A stretch of 64,000 nt of DNA from Butyrivibrio sp. VCD2006 (GCF_000423925.1 NZ_AUIX01000009.1:62001-126000), one strand, 5' to 3'. Counted from the first letter of the stretch, positions 37,857 through 46,398 are shown. Numbers and translations: made by a program. Notes: generated by a model not told the origin, from the letters alone.

Positions 37857-37879
37857 CATAATTCACTTCAAGAATTATG
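37857..37879. promoter_or_regulatory. Inverted repeat CATAATTC-N7-GAATTATG
   Basis: Perfect 8-bp arms with a 7-nt spacer, on the rrf2 side of the divergent region. Candidate operator for the Rrf2 protein (autoregulation). Confidence 0.5.
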
Positions 37880-37918
37880 GTTTGGTTATCGCAAGGTACA
37901 ACAAAAGCTTATCGTAAA

Positions 37919-37953
37919 ACCTATTGACGTGATAGGTAAAAGGATTGTATCAT
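37919..37953 (+). promoter_or_regulatory. metY promoter with inverted repeat over the -35
   Basis: ACCTAT (37919-37924), 7-nt spacer, ATAGGT (37932-37937) encloses TTGACG (37924-37929), an 18-bp spacer leads to TATCAT (37948-37953). A protein bound to the repeat would cover the -35 box. Confidence 0.5.
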
Positions 37954-38010
37954 CAATCCAAGCTTAGAGAAAAGCAAAGCAAAAAACAGTCAGATTTGGA
38001 GGTATATGGT

Positions 38011-39294
38011 ATGAGTAATTACAGATTTGAGACACTTCAGTTACACGTTGGTCAGGAGCAGCCGGATCCGGCAACAGATGCGAGAGCGGTTCCGATTTAT
38101 CAGACCACATCTTATGTATTTAGAAATTCACAGCATGCTGCAGACAGATTCGGACTTGCAGATGCAGGAAACATCTATGGCAGACTTACAAATTCAACAC
38201 AGGATGTTTTCGAAAAGAGAATAGCAGCCCTTGAAGGCGGAAGCGCAGCTTTAGCAGTTGCATCAGGAGCAGCAGCTATCACTTATACAATACAGGCACT
38301 TGCAGCAAATGGTGGACACATCGTTGCTCAGAAGACCATCTACGGTGGAAGCTACAATCTTTTAGCACACACACTTCCCCAGTATGGAATTACAACAACA
38401 TTTGTTGATGCACATAATCTTGAAGAGGTTGAGGGAGCAATAAAGGAAAACACAAGAGCTATATATCTTGAGACTCTTGGAAATCCCAACAGTGATATTC
38501 CGGATATCGATGCTATTGCAGAGATCGCTCATAAGCACGGACTTCCGCTTGTAATTGATAACACCTTCGGAACACCTTACCTTATAAGACCAATTGAGCA
38601 TGGCGCTGACATCGTTGTTCATTCAGCAACAAAGTTCATCGGTGGACATGGAACAACTCTTGGTGGAATCATCGTAGAATCCGGTAAGTTCAACTGGAAG
38701 GAGAGCGGCAACTATCCTCAGATAGCAGCTCCGAACCCCAGCTATCATGGAGTATCCTTCTATGACGTTGTAGGACCTGCAGCTTTTGTTACATATATCA
38801 GAGCAATACTTCTTAGAGATACAGGAGCAACAATTTCACCCTTCAATGCATTTCTTCTTCTTCAGGGTGTTGAGACACTTTCGCTTCGTCTCGACAGACA
38901 TGCAGAGAATACAAAGAAGGTAGTTGAGTTCCTTGCAGCTCACCCTCAGGTAGAGAAGGTTAACCATCCTTCACTTTCAGATCATCCTGATCATGCACTT
39001 TATGAGAAGTACTTCCCGAACGGCGGAGCTTCAATCTTTACATTTGAGATCAAGGGCGGAAAAGAGGCAGCTTGGAAGCTCATCGACAATCTTGAGATCT
39101 TTTCACTTCTTGCAAATGTTGCAGATGTAAAGAGCCTTGTTATTCATCCCGCTACAACAACTCACTCACAGCTTAATGATGAGGAGCTTGCAGATCAGGG
39201 AATCACACAGAGCACAATCAGACTTTCAATCGGTACTGAGCATATAGATGATATTATTGCTGACCTTGAAAAAGGATTTGCAGCAGCAAAGTAA
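38011..39294 (+). CDS. metY: O-acetylhomoserine sulfhydrylase
   Basis: 427 residues. FETLQLHVGQEQPDPATDAR and PIYQTTSYVF open the protein; the PLP lysine is in HSATKFIGGHGT. Cys/Met-metabolism PLP family of MetY length. Joins O-acetylhomoserine with sulfide or methanethiol to make homocysteine or methionine. ATG 38011 follows TTGGAGG; the upstream in-frame ATG at 37945 falls in the promoter region. It is the step that recovers methanethiol in the methylthio-alkane reductase pathway of Rhodospirillum, which matters for the nitrogenase-like genes downstream. Confidence 0.93.
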   Translation: MSNYRFETLQLHVGQEQPDPATDARAVPIYQTTSYVFRNSQHAADRFGLADAGNIYGRLTNSTQDVFEKRIAALEGGSAALAVASGAAAITYTIQALAANGGHIVAQKTIYGGSYNLLAHTLPQYGITTTFVDAHNLEEVEGAIKENTRAIYLETLGNPNSDIPDIDAIAEIAHKHGLPLVIDNTFGTPYLIRPIEHGADIVVHSATKFIGGHGTTLGGIIVESGKFNWKESGNYPQIAAPNPSYHGVSFYDVVGPAAFVTYIRAILLRDTGATISPFNAFLLLQGVETLSLRLDRHAENTKKVVEFLAAHPQVEKVNHPSLSDHPDHALYEKYFPNGGASIFTFEIKGGKEAAWKLIDNLEIFSLLANVADVKSLVIHPATTTHSQLNDEELADQGITQSTIRLSIGTEHIDDIIADLEKGFAAAK

Positions 39295-39304
39295 TTGTTA
39301 TTAA

Positions 39305-39350
39305 CCCCTCATCCGGCACTTCGTGCCACCTTCCCCCTAAGGGGGAAGGC
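39305..39350 (-). repeat. Palindromic element, inverted copy
   Basis: CCCCTCATCC, a GGCAC-TTC-GTGCC hairpin, then CCTTCCCCC-TAA-GGGGGAAGG. It is the reverse orientation of the elements before glnN and gltD and lies just after the metY stop. Confidence 0.8.
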
Positions 39351-39360
39351 TATGTTTATA

Positions 39361-39514
39361 AGCCTTTCATCAGGGCATGAGTAGCCTTTCATCAGGGCAT
39401 GAGTAGCCTTTCATCAGGGCATGAGTAGCCTTTCATTAGGGTAGAACCATCCTTCCATTAGGGTAGAACCATCCTTCCATTAAGGGAGAACCAGCCTTCC
39501 ATTAGGGCGATGAT
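39361..39514. repeat. Seven 22-bp tandem repeats
   Basis: Units of exactly 22 bp start at 39361, 39383, 39405, 39427, 39449, 39471 and 39493. The first three are identical (AGCCTTTCATCAGGGCATGA plus GT); the later four drift to ATCCTTCCATTAGGG forms. The unit echoes the CCTTCC arm of the palindromic element on either side. Confidence 0.9.
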
Positions 39515-39523
39515 TATTATTTT

Positions 39524-39566
39524 GCCTTCCCCCTGGGGGGAAGGTGCCCGAAGGGCGGATGAGGGG
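39524..39566 (+). repeat. Palindromic element, direct copy
   Basis: GCCTTCCCCC-TG-GGGGGAAGG, then GCCC-GAA-GGGC and GGATGAGGGG. With the inverted copy at 39305 it brackets the 22-bp array, forming a terminal-inverted-repeat layout. It ends 20 bp before the binding-protein gene, which has its own AGGAG. Confidence 0.8.
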
Positions 39567-39586
39567 ATTTAAGAGGAGAGAGAATT

Positions 39587-40528
39587 ATGAAAAAGAATTA
39601 TTTAACAAAAATCGGAGCACTGTTAACCACAACAACACTTGCATTTGCATCTCTTGCAGGTTGCGGTACTGCAAAGGCAGAATCATCCGGCGCAGCTTCG
39701 GATGCTACAACAGTAGAGGACGAAACACCAGCAACTACTGATGCAGCAGAAGCTTCTGAGGAAAAGAGCGATACAGTTTATAGGACACTTGATGAGATCA
39801 AGGAGAGTGGAACCATCAACATCGGTGTATTCTCAGACAAGAGTCCCTTTGGATACGTTGATGAGAACGGCGAGTATGCAGGATATGATGTTTATTTTGC
39901 AGAGAAGATCGGTGAGGATCTTGGCGTAGACATAAACTATGTATCAACAGAAGCTGCTAACAGAATTGAATACCTCCAGACAGGTAAGGTAGACATTATT
40001 CTTGCTAACTTTACTGTTACTGAAGAGAGAGCACAGGAGGTTGATTTTGCACTTCCCTACATGAATGTTGCGCTTGGAGTTGTATCACCTTCCGATGCTG
40101 TAGTAGAGAGTCTTGATGCTGTAGGCGCAGATGATCAGATCATTGTCATCTCCGGAACAACAGCTGAGACATATCTTGAGAAGAACTATCCTGATATTAA
40201 GCTTCAGAAGTATGATGCATACGCAGAAGCAAAGACAGCTTTTGAAAACGGCAACGCTGTTGCATGGGCTAATGATAATACAGAGGTTATTGCCTTCTCA
40301 CTTGAGAACGAGGGCTTCACAGTAGGAATTCCTTCACTTGGAGATGCAGACACAATTGCACCTGCAGTAACAAAGGGCAATGAATCACTTCTTACATGGC
40401 TCAACGATGAGATTGAGACTATTGGAAATGACAACTTCTTCCATGAAGATTACGAGGCAACACTCCTTGATACTTATGGAAAGGACTATGAAGATACCCT
40501 TGTTGTAGAGGGTGGTAAGGTTCAGTAA
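39587..40528 (+). CDS. Amino-acid ABC transporter, substrate-binding lipoprotein
   Basis: 313 residues. Lipoprotein signal with lipobox LAGC, an acidic Ser/Thr/Ala linker, then an SBP family 3 domain (GTINIGVFSDKSPFGYVDENGEY split over two beta strands; VDIILANFTVTEERAQEVDF). Family 3 proteins bind polar amino acids. Its neighbours are metY and C-S lyases, so cystine or another sulfur amino acid is likely (inference). The two permeases and ATPase follow directly. Confidence 0.9.
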   Translation: MKKNYLTKIGALLTTTTLAFASLAGCGTAKAESSGAASDATTVEDETPATTDAAEASEEKSDTVYRTLDEIKESGTINIGVFSDKSPFGYVDENGEYAGYDVYFAEKIGEDLGVDINYVSTEAANRIEYLQTGKVDIILANFTVTEERAQEVDFALPYMNVALGVVSPSDAVVESLDAVGADDQIIVISGTTAETYLEKNYPDIKLQKYDAYAEAKTAFENGNAVAWANDNTEVIAFSLENEGFTVGIPSLGDADTIAPAVTKGNESLLTWLNDEIETIGNDNFFHEDYEATLLDTYGKDYEDTLVVEGGKVQ

Positions 40529-40530
40529 AA

Positions 40531-41190
40531 ATGGATGTAAATGTGCTTAAATCCTATATACCGCTATATAACGAAGCACTACTTCTGACTGTTAAAATAG
40601 GCGTGCTTGGCATCCTGACAGCCTTTGCCATAGGGCTGTCAGGGGCGGCTGCCATCTATTTTAAGATACCTGTAGTCTCCAGAGTTTTGAAAATATATAT
40701 TGAGTTGTTTAGGAACACTCCGCTCCTGGTTCAGCTGTTTTTCATATACTTTGCACTTCCAAAGCTTGGACTTAGGGTATCAGCGGAGCTTTGTGGTATA
40801 TTGGGGCTCGGCCTTATAGGCGGAGCATACATGATAGAGACCATGAGAAGCGGTCTTGAATCAATCGATAAAATTCAGAGTGAGAGTGCTCTTTCTCTTG
40901 GGATGACACATGGTCAGGTCTTTTGGAGCATAATCCTCCCACAGGCATTTTCAGTAAGCATGCCGGGAATAATGGCAAATGTAATTTTCCTGCTAAAGGA
41001 GACTTCTGTTTTTTCGACAATAAGCCTTATGGATCTGATGTTTACAGCTAAGGACCTCATAGGAATGTATGCAAAGACAATAGAATGTCTCTTTTTACTG
41101 GTTATTTATTATCTTATAATGCTGCTTCCCGTATCAATCCTGGGATCAATAATAGAGAGGAGGGTACGCTATGCAGAGTTTGGGAATTGA
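40531..41190 (+). CDS. Amino-acid ABC transporter permease
   Basis: 219 residues, HisM/GlnP type: FRNTPLLVQLFFIYFALPKLG and the EAA loop SESALSLGMTHGQVFWSIILPQA. Five membrane helices. Starts 2 bp after the binding protein gene and overlaps the second permease by 20 bp. Confidence 0.92.
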   Translation: MDVNVLKSYIPLYNEALLLTVKIGVLGILTAFAIGLSGAAAIYFKIPVVSRVLKIYIELFRNTPLLVQLFFIYFALPKLGLRVSAELCGILGLGLIGGAYMIETMRSGLESIDKIQSESALSLGMTHGQVFWSIILPQAFSVSMPGIMANVIFLLKETSVFSTISLMDLMFTAKDLIGMYAKTIECLFLLVIYYLIMLLPVSILGSIIERRVRYAEFGN

Positions 41191-41851
41191 TGTGCTCTTT
41201 AAGGGCACAAACATGCTTAGACTTTTAAAAGGTCTTTGGGTATCGGTAGAAATCAGCCTTATCTCTGTGGCATTAAGTATAGTACTCGGCCTGATAATCG
41301 GTGTACTTATGACATCAAAGAATTCGGTCATGCGTTTTCTTTTAAGGGTATATCTTGAGATTGTCAGAATAATGCCACAGATGGTATTGCTGTTCATAGT
41401 ATATTTTGGAACAACAAGAGTTTTTGGAATCAATATTTCTGCAGAGCTTTCCGCAATAATAGTTTTTGTGTTTTGGGGAACCGCAGAGATGGGGGACCTT
41501 GTCAGGGGATCTATAAAAAGCATACCGAGAATACAATATGACTCGGCATATGCACTAGGACTTAATAAGTTCCAGGTGCATTTTTTTATAATCTTTCCTC
41601 AGACGATAAGAAGACTCATTCCTCTATCAATAAATCTTGTCACCAGAATGATAAAGACAACTTCACTTGTAATGATGATAGGTATAGTTGAAGTCTTAAA
41701 GGTGGCACAGCAGATAATAGAGGCTAACAGGAAGGCATCACCTAATGCTGCCTTCGGAGTTTTCGCAGTTGTGTTCTTCTTATATTTCATTGTCTGCTGG
41801 CCGATCAGCAGATTTGCAGTAAAACTTGAAAAAAGGTGGGCATTAAATTGA
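41171..41851 (+). CDS. Amino-acid ABC transporter permease
   Basis: 226 residues, the second half of the permease pair, with RIMPQMVLLFIVYFG in place of the usual RNTPLLVQ and the EAA loop YDSAYALGLNKFQVHFFIIFPQ. Overlaps its neighbours on both sides, so the transporter is translated as a coupled unit. Confidence 0.92.
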   Translation: MQSLGIDVLFKGTNMLRLLKGLWVSVEISLISVALSIVLGLIIGVLMTSKNSVMRFLLRVYLEIVRIMPQMVLLFIVYFGTTRVFGINISAELSAIIVFVFWGTAEMGDLVRGSIKSIPRIQYDSAYALGLNKFQVHFFIIFPQTIRRLIPLSINLVTRMIKTTSLVMMIGIVEVLKVAQQIIEANRKASPNAAFGVFAVVFFLYFIVCWPISRFAVKLEKRWALN

Positions 41852-42588
41852 GTGAGCTCGTTAAAGTAAAACATTTACATAAAGAATTCGGTGGAAATGT
41901 AGTCCTAAAGGACATTAATCTTTCCGTGAAAAAAGGGGAAGTTGTAGTTATCATCGGACCTTCAGGATGCGGTAAGAGTACCTTTTTGAGGTGCCTAAAC
42001 GGCCTTGAGGAGATTCAGGGCGGCGTTATAACTGTTGACGGACTTCCGGTGGAGCCGGATAAAAAGGACATCAGTAATATCAGACAAAAGATAGGTATGG
42101 TTTTCCAATCCTATGATCTTTTTCCGCATAAGACGGTTATAGAAAATACAATTCTTGCACCGGTTAAAGTACAAAAAAGAATTAAGGATGATGTTAAAAG
42201 AGAGGCACTTGAATTGCTCGACAGAGTAGGTCTTGCAGATAAAAAGGACTTTTATCCAAGGCAGCTCTCAGGCGGACAAAAGCAGAGAGTTGCTATTGTA
42301 AGAGCACTTTTAATGCACCCTGATGTACTCTTATTTGATGAAGTTACTGCAGCTCTTGACCCGGAGATGGTACATGAAGTTTTGCAGACAATGCTTGATC
42401 TTGCTAAAAGCGGATCAACTATGATCATCGTCACCCATGAGATGGCATTTGCCAGGGCCGTGGCAGACAGAATTGTTTTCTTTGATCAGGGTGAAATCGT
42501 CGAAGAATCAAGCGATGTGAAAAAGTTTTTTGAGGAACCGTCCACTGACAGAGCAAAGAGATTTTTAAAGACTTTTGCGTATGAATAA
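41848..42588 (+). CDS. Amino-acid ABC transporter ATP-binding protein
   Basis: About 246 residues of the GlnQ/HisP family: Walker A GPSGCGKST, VFQSYDLFPHKTV, LSGGQKQRVAIVRAL, LLFDEVTAALDPEMV and H-loop VTHEMAFA. The start is probably TTG 41848, 7 nt after GGTGGG and overlapping the permease stop; GTG 41836 also opens the frame. ATP hydrolysis drives amino-acid uptake. Confidence 0.92.
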   Translation: MSELVKVKHLHKEFGGNVVLKDINLSVKKGEVVVIIGPSGCGKSTFLRCLNGLEEIQGGVITVDGLPVEPDKKDISNIRQKIGMVFQSYDLFPHKTVIENTILAPVKVQKRIKDDVKREALELLDRVGLADKKDFYPRQLSGGQKQRVAIVRALLMHPDVLLFDEVTAALDPEMVHEVLQTMLDLAKSGSTMIIVTHEMAFARAVADRIVFFDQGEIVEESSDVKKFFEEPSTDRAKRFLKTFAYE

Positions 42589-42603
42589 ATGGGGAGAGTA
42601 AAG

Positions 42604-42744
42604 ATGGCCAGAGAAAGAAATGAAAAGGTATGGGAAGAGATACGGAAAAAGGTTGAGGAGCTGAAGTATGGGAACGTGATCATCACGATCCATGATGGGA
42701 GAATAGTTCAGGTCGAGACCAGCACTAAGCAGAGATTCGACTGA
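42604..42744 (+). CDS. YezD family small protein (DUF2292)
   Basis: 46 residues: MARERNEKVWEEIRKKVEEL followed by KYGNVIITIHDGRIVQVE. The LxYGxVxIxIHDGxVVQI core is the YezD/DUF2292 signature. Members are often found next to sulfate or cysteine genes. It lies 15 bp after the transporter ATPase and 20 bp before the NifB-like gene, after GGGGAGAG. The molecular role is unknown. Confidence 0.85.
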   Translation: MARERNEKVWEEIRKKVEELKYGNVIITIHDGRIVQVETSTKQRFD

Positions 42745-42764
42745 GCTTTTAAGGAGTAGGAGAT

Positions 42765-43637
42765 ATGGCCAGAACAATTGAAGAACTTGAAAAAAATCAT
42801 CCATGCTTTGGTGGATGTAGATTTAATGCGGGCAGAATTCATCTTCCCGTGAGCCCGGGATGTAATATTTCATGCAAATTCTGCGACAGAACAGTTAATG
42901 ATGTTGAGCAGAGACCGGGAGTCACTTCCAAAATAATCACACCTGATGAAGCAAATATGTTCATAGACAGAGCACTTGAAATAGCACCAAATATAAAGGT
43001 TGCCGGAATTGCGGGACCCGGTGATACACTGGCAACTGACTATGCCTTTGAAGCTTTCAAAAAAATATCTGAAAAGCATCCGGAGCTCTTAAAGTGCATG
43101 AGTACAAACGGACTTCTGCTTTATGAGAGAGCAGATGAACTTTTGGAAATTGGAGTTGATACGCTGACTGTTACCGTGAATGCAGTTGATCCTGAGATTG
43201 AGGCGAAGATAAATGATTACATCATATATCACGGAAAAAAGTATGAGGGTGTAGAGGGTGCAAAGATACTGATTGAAAATCAGTTAAAGGGAATAAAAAA
43301 GGTTGCCGATGCCGGTGTCACAGTAAAGATTAATACAGTCCTGGTTCCCGGAATAAATGATGAGCATATAAGCGAAGTTGCAAAGACAGTAAAGGAGCTT
43401 GGAGCTCTTATCTACAATATTATTCCTCTGATCCCGCAGCATAAGCTTTCAGATGTGGAGAGGCCGACGGCCGAGCTTATCGAGAAGGTCAGGGAGGAAG
43501 CAGAAAAGTATATAAAGGTATTCAGACATTGTGCTCATTGCCGGGCAGATGCGGTGGGTGTTCCGGGAGTTTCGGAATACAGCATGCAGGTATTTCAGAA
43601 AAGACTAAATGTCAGGGAGACTTTTTCACATGGCTAA
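42765..43637 (+). CDS. nifB: NifB-family radical SAM protein
   Basis: 290 residues, the SAM domain only, without the C-terminal NifX domain of longer NifB proteins. The order HPCFGGCRFNAGRIHLPVSP, CNISCKFCDR (CX3CX2C at 33, 37 and 40), QRPGVTSKIITP and C-terminal HCAHCRADAVG follows NifB closely. NifB fuses two 4Fe-4S clusters with a carbide to make NifB-co, precursor of nitrogenase cofactors. The cysteine of the NifB motif RKYDCxNESRPG is missing here (RTVNDVEQRPG), so one cluster ligand may differ. It is in a sulfur operon 10 kb before the NifHDK-like genes and is the only candidate cofactor maker for them. Confidence 0.88.
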   Translation: MARTIEELEKNHPCFGGCRFNAGRIHLPVSPGCNISCKFCDRTVNDVEQRPGVTSKIITPDEANMFIDRALEIAPNIKVAGIAGPGDTLATDYAFEAFKKISEKHPELLKCMSTNGLLLYERADELLEIGVDTLTVTVNAVDPEIEAKINDYIIYHGKKYEGVEGAKILIENQLKGIKKVADAGVTVKINTVLVPGINDEHISEVAKTVKELGALIYNIIPLIPQHKLSDVERPTAELIEKVREEAEKYIKVFRHCAHCRADAVGVPGVSEYSMQVFQKRLNVRETFSHG

Positions 43638-44835
43638 TGATGTCCTTAAAAAATACAATTTTGATGAGGAGATAGACAGAAGAGGTACATCCAGTCTTAA
43701 GTACGATTTCGGTGTTGAACGTAAGGGAAGAGATGACCTTCTTCCCCTATGGGTTGCTGACATGGATTTCAAACTTCCGGATGAGATTCTTGAGGATCTT
43801 GAAAAGAGAGTAAGGCATGGAGTTTTCGGATATACAGACCCGAAGCAGGACTATAAAAATGCTTTGAAAAACTGGTTTAAAAATCGTCATGGCTTTGAGA
43901 TAGAGGAAGAGTGGAATGTCATTACTCCGGGTGTTGTCTATGCAATAGCAGTTGCAGTAAGAGCCTTTACAGAGCCGGGAGATAGCATTATTGCACAGGA
44001 ACCTGTCTATTATCCCTTTAGGGAAACTGTAGAGCTGAATGGGAGAAAGTTCATAAATAACCAGCTTGTCTATAAGAATGGATACTATGAAATCGATTTT
44101 GAGGATTTTGAAGAGAAGATAAAGTCTAATAACGTTAAGCTGTTTCTTCTCTGCAGCCCACATAATCCGGTGGGAAGAGTCTGGACTAAAGAAGAACTTA
44201 CAAAAATCGGAGACATATGTAACAGATATGGTGTGATAGTTTTCGCAGATGAGATACACAGTGATTTTATATATAAAGGCTATAAACATACCTCATACAT
44301 GGAGCTGGGAGATAAGTATATAAAAAATCTTGTACTCGGCACATCTCCCAGCAAAAGCTTCAATATTGCGGGACTTCAGATAGCGAACATCATAATCCCT
44401 AATGAAAAAATAAGATACAGATTCAAAAGAGAAAACTCGGCAGGAGGCTATAGCCAGGCAAATATAATGGGACTTACTGCTACGATCTCAGTATATGAAA
44501 AAGGCGCTGACTGGATGGATGAGCTGAATGATTATATTCAGGATAATCTTGATTTTGCGAGAGATTTCTTAAAGAAAAATCTGCCTGAAATAAAACTCAT
44601 TGAGCCTGAAGGGACATATCTGATCTGGCTGGACTTTTCAGAAGTGACAACAGACAGAAGAGAGCTGGCAAAACTTATAGTTGAAGAGGCAAAGCTGTGG
44701 CTTGACCCCGGAATAGTATTTAGCAGGCAGACAGATCTCTTTGAAAGAATCAATATCGCCTGCACAAGAAAAACTTTGGAAAAAGCACTTTTACAGCTAA
44801 AGGATGCAATAGAGAAAAGGAAAGGAAAAATCTGA
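43630..44835 (+). CDS. MalY/PatB-type C-S lyase (cystathionine beta-lyase)
   Basis: 401 residues, fold-type I aminotransferase class I/II: FDEEIDRRGTSSLKYD, LPLWVADMDF, CSPHNPVGRVW and the PLP lysine in GTSPSKSFNIAG. MalY/PatB enzymes split cystathionine, cystine or other S-substituted cysteines into a thiol (or homocysteine), pyruvate and ammonia. ATG 43630 overlaps the end of the NifB gene by 8 bp, so they are translationally coupled. Confidence 0.92.
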   Translation: MANDVLKKYNFDEEIDRRGTSSLKYDFGVERKGRDDLLPLWVADMDFKLPDEILEDLEKRVRHGVFGYTDPKQDYKNALKNWFKNRHGFEIEEEWNVITPGVVYAIAVAVRAFTEPGDSIIAQEPVYYPFRETVELNGRKFINNQLVYKNGYYEIDFEDFEEKIKSNNVKLFLLCSPHNPVGRVWTKEELTKIGDICNRYGVIVFADEIHSDFIYKGYKHTSYMELGDKYIKNLVLGTSPSKSFNIAGLQIANIIIPNEKIRYRFKRENSAGGYSQANIMGLTATISVYEKGADWMDELNDYIQDNLDFARDFLKKNLPEIKLIEPEGTYLIWLDFSEVTTDRRELAKLIVEEAKLWLDPGIVFSRQTDLFERINIACTRKTLEKALLQLKDAIEKRKGKI

Positions 44836-44869
44836 TCGGACGATAAAATCTGACCGGGTAGTATGTGAT

Positions 44870-46060
44870 ATGGACTGTAGTGGATGTAACAGATGCACTG
44901 AGATAAATTGCAGCTTGGATACAAAATGTCAGCAGCTGGACAGATCACTTATGGATCAGTGGGGAGCGATAAGTTTTCCGATTTATCAGACAGCGACATT
45001 CAAGCACCCTGGTTTTGGAGAGACTTCGGGATTTGCTTATACAAGGACACAAAATCCAACAAGAAAGCAGCTTGAATCAATTGTCGGATATCTTGAAAGC
45101 GGAAGAGATGCAATCGCTTTTGCAAGCGGAATGGCAGCCATCGCGACAGTGATGGAGCTTTTTAAGCCCGGAGATCACATAATAATAGATTCTGATCTGT
45201 ATGGTGGCAGCATAAGGCTTTTTAATGAGATATGCATAAAAAACGGATTTGAATACACAGCGGTGAATCTGAGTTCTGAAGATCCAGAGCCTTTCATAAA
45301 GGAAAATACAAAGGCCATATATCTTGAGACACCTACAAATCCGATGATGAATGTTACTGACATTGAAAAAATATCACGGGTGGCAAAAGAGAAAGAACTT
45401 CTTCTTATTGTTGACAATACTTTTATGTCACCCTATTTTCAGAATCCGTTATTATTAGGAGCAGATATTGTGATTCATTCCGGAACCAAGTTTTTGGGAG
45501 GCCATCATGATACTATCGGCGGTTTTGTAATTGTAAAGGATGAGGATCTGGATAACAGGATAAGATTTATTCAGAACACAATAGGTGCAGGTCTTAGTCC
45601 TTTTGACAGCTGGCTTATACTTCGCGGTATACGAACTCTTGCAGTAAGACTTGAGAGGTCAGGAGAGAATGCATTAAAGCTTGCAAATTATCTTAAGACA
45701 AATAAGCATGTTAAGAAGGTTATTTATCCCGGACTTCCTGAGCATCCCGGCTATGAAATCATGAAAAAGCAGGCCAGAGGCTTTGGAGCAATGATTACCT
45801 TTGAGGTAGACAGCGCGGAGTTTGCAAGGGCCATCCTCAATAATGTGGAGCTCATATATTTTGCCGAGAGTCTTGGTGGTACCGAAACACTTATCACATA
45901 TCCTGTCACCCAGACGCACGCAGATGTTCCTGCAGATGTCCTGAAAAAGAATGGAATCACCGATTGCACCTTAAGACTTTCAGTAGGAATTGAAGGCATA
46001 GCTGATCTAATTTGTGAATTTAACAGAGTTTTTGCAATTGCAGAAAAAGAGACTGCATAA
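44870..46060 (+). CDS. Cystathionine gamma-synthase/lyase with Cys-rich N-terminus
   Basis: 396 residues of the Cys/Met-metabolism PLP family: SFPIYQTATFKHPGF, YTRTQNPTRKQLE, the PLP lysine in HSGTKFLGGHHDT, and the C-terminal GTETLITYPVTQTHADVP. It moves sulfur between cysteine and homocysteine skeletons, as a synthase or a lyase. The N-terminal 25 residues hold five cysteines (MDCSGCNRCTEINCSLDTKC), which is unusual and might bind metal. The binding site before ATG 44870 is weak. Last intact gene of the sulfur operon; a terminator follows at once. Confidence 0.9.
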   Translation: MDCSGCNRCTEINCSLDTKCQQLDRSLMDQWGAISFPIYQTATFKHPGFGETSGFAYTRTQNPTRKQLESIVGYLESGRDAIAFASGMAAIATVMELFKPGDHIIIDSDLYGGSIRLFNEICIKNGFEYTAVNLSSEDPEPFIKENTKAIYLETPTNPMMNVTDIEKISRVAKEKELLLIVDNTFMSPYFQNPLLLGADIVIHSGTKFLGGHHDTIGGFVIVKDEDLDNRIRFIQNTIGAGLSPFDSWLILRGIRTLAVRLERSGENALKLANYLKTNKHVKKVIYPGLPEHPGYEIMKKQARGFGAMITFEVDSAEFARAILNNVELIYFAESLGGTETLITYPVTQTHADVPADVLKKNGITDCTLRLSVGIEGIADLICEFNRVFAIAEKETA

Positions 46061-46061
46061 G

Positions 46062-46112
46062 AACATCCAAGAGAACCCGGATGACAACGGGGCATCTTGG
46101 ATGTTTTTTCTT
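46062..46112 (+). terminator. Terminator of the sulfur amino-acid operon
   Basis: AACATCCAAGA (46062-46072) pairs with TCTTGGATGTT (46095-46105), followed by TTTTCTTTT. Confidence 0.85.
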
Positions 46113-46148
46113 TTAGGAGGATATAAGTAATTGGTTATTAATAACATA

Positions 46149-46178
46149 TTGACACAGTAGGCAAATAGATAGTATTAT
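46149..46178 (+). promoter_or_regulatory. Promoter before the cysK/metY remnants
   Basis: TTGACA (46149-46154), an 18-bp spacer, TATTAT (46173-46178). Transcription would begin near 46185, right at the ATG of the CysK fragment, so the promoter probably still drives the remnant genes. Confidence 0.6.
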
Positions 46179-46185
46179 CATTTCA

Positions 46186-46365
46186 ATGCTTTTACACTTT
46201 GACTTGTTAAAGAAAGAGGGCATATCTGTAGGTATTTCTTCAGGCGCAGCACTGTTTGCGGCAATTGAATATGCAAAGAAGCCTGAAAATGAAGGAAAGG
46301 TCATTGTGGCTCTCCTTCCTGACAGTGGAGACAGATACTATTCAACAGCTCTTTTTACAAAATAA
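46186..46365 (+). pseudogene. Cysteine synthase C-terminal fragment
   Basis: A 59-codon frame from ATG 46186 reads [20 protein letters not shown] and ends [16 protein letters not shown]. It matches the last 50 residues of CysK, including the gene at 62797 ([33 protein letters not shown]). The first ~255 residues, with the PLP lysine, are lost. A remnant of a third cysK copy. Confidence 0.88.
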
Positions 46366-46398
46366 GGGAAAAGATTTTTCATGAGGTGAGCTTAATAA

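Noticed and set aside
39361..39514. CRISPR array
   Set aside because: The 22-bp units are contiguous with no spacers.
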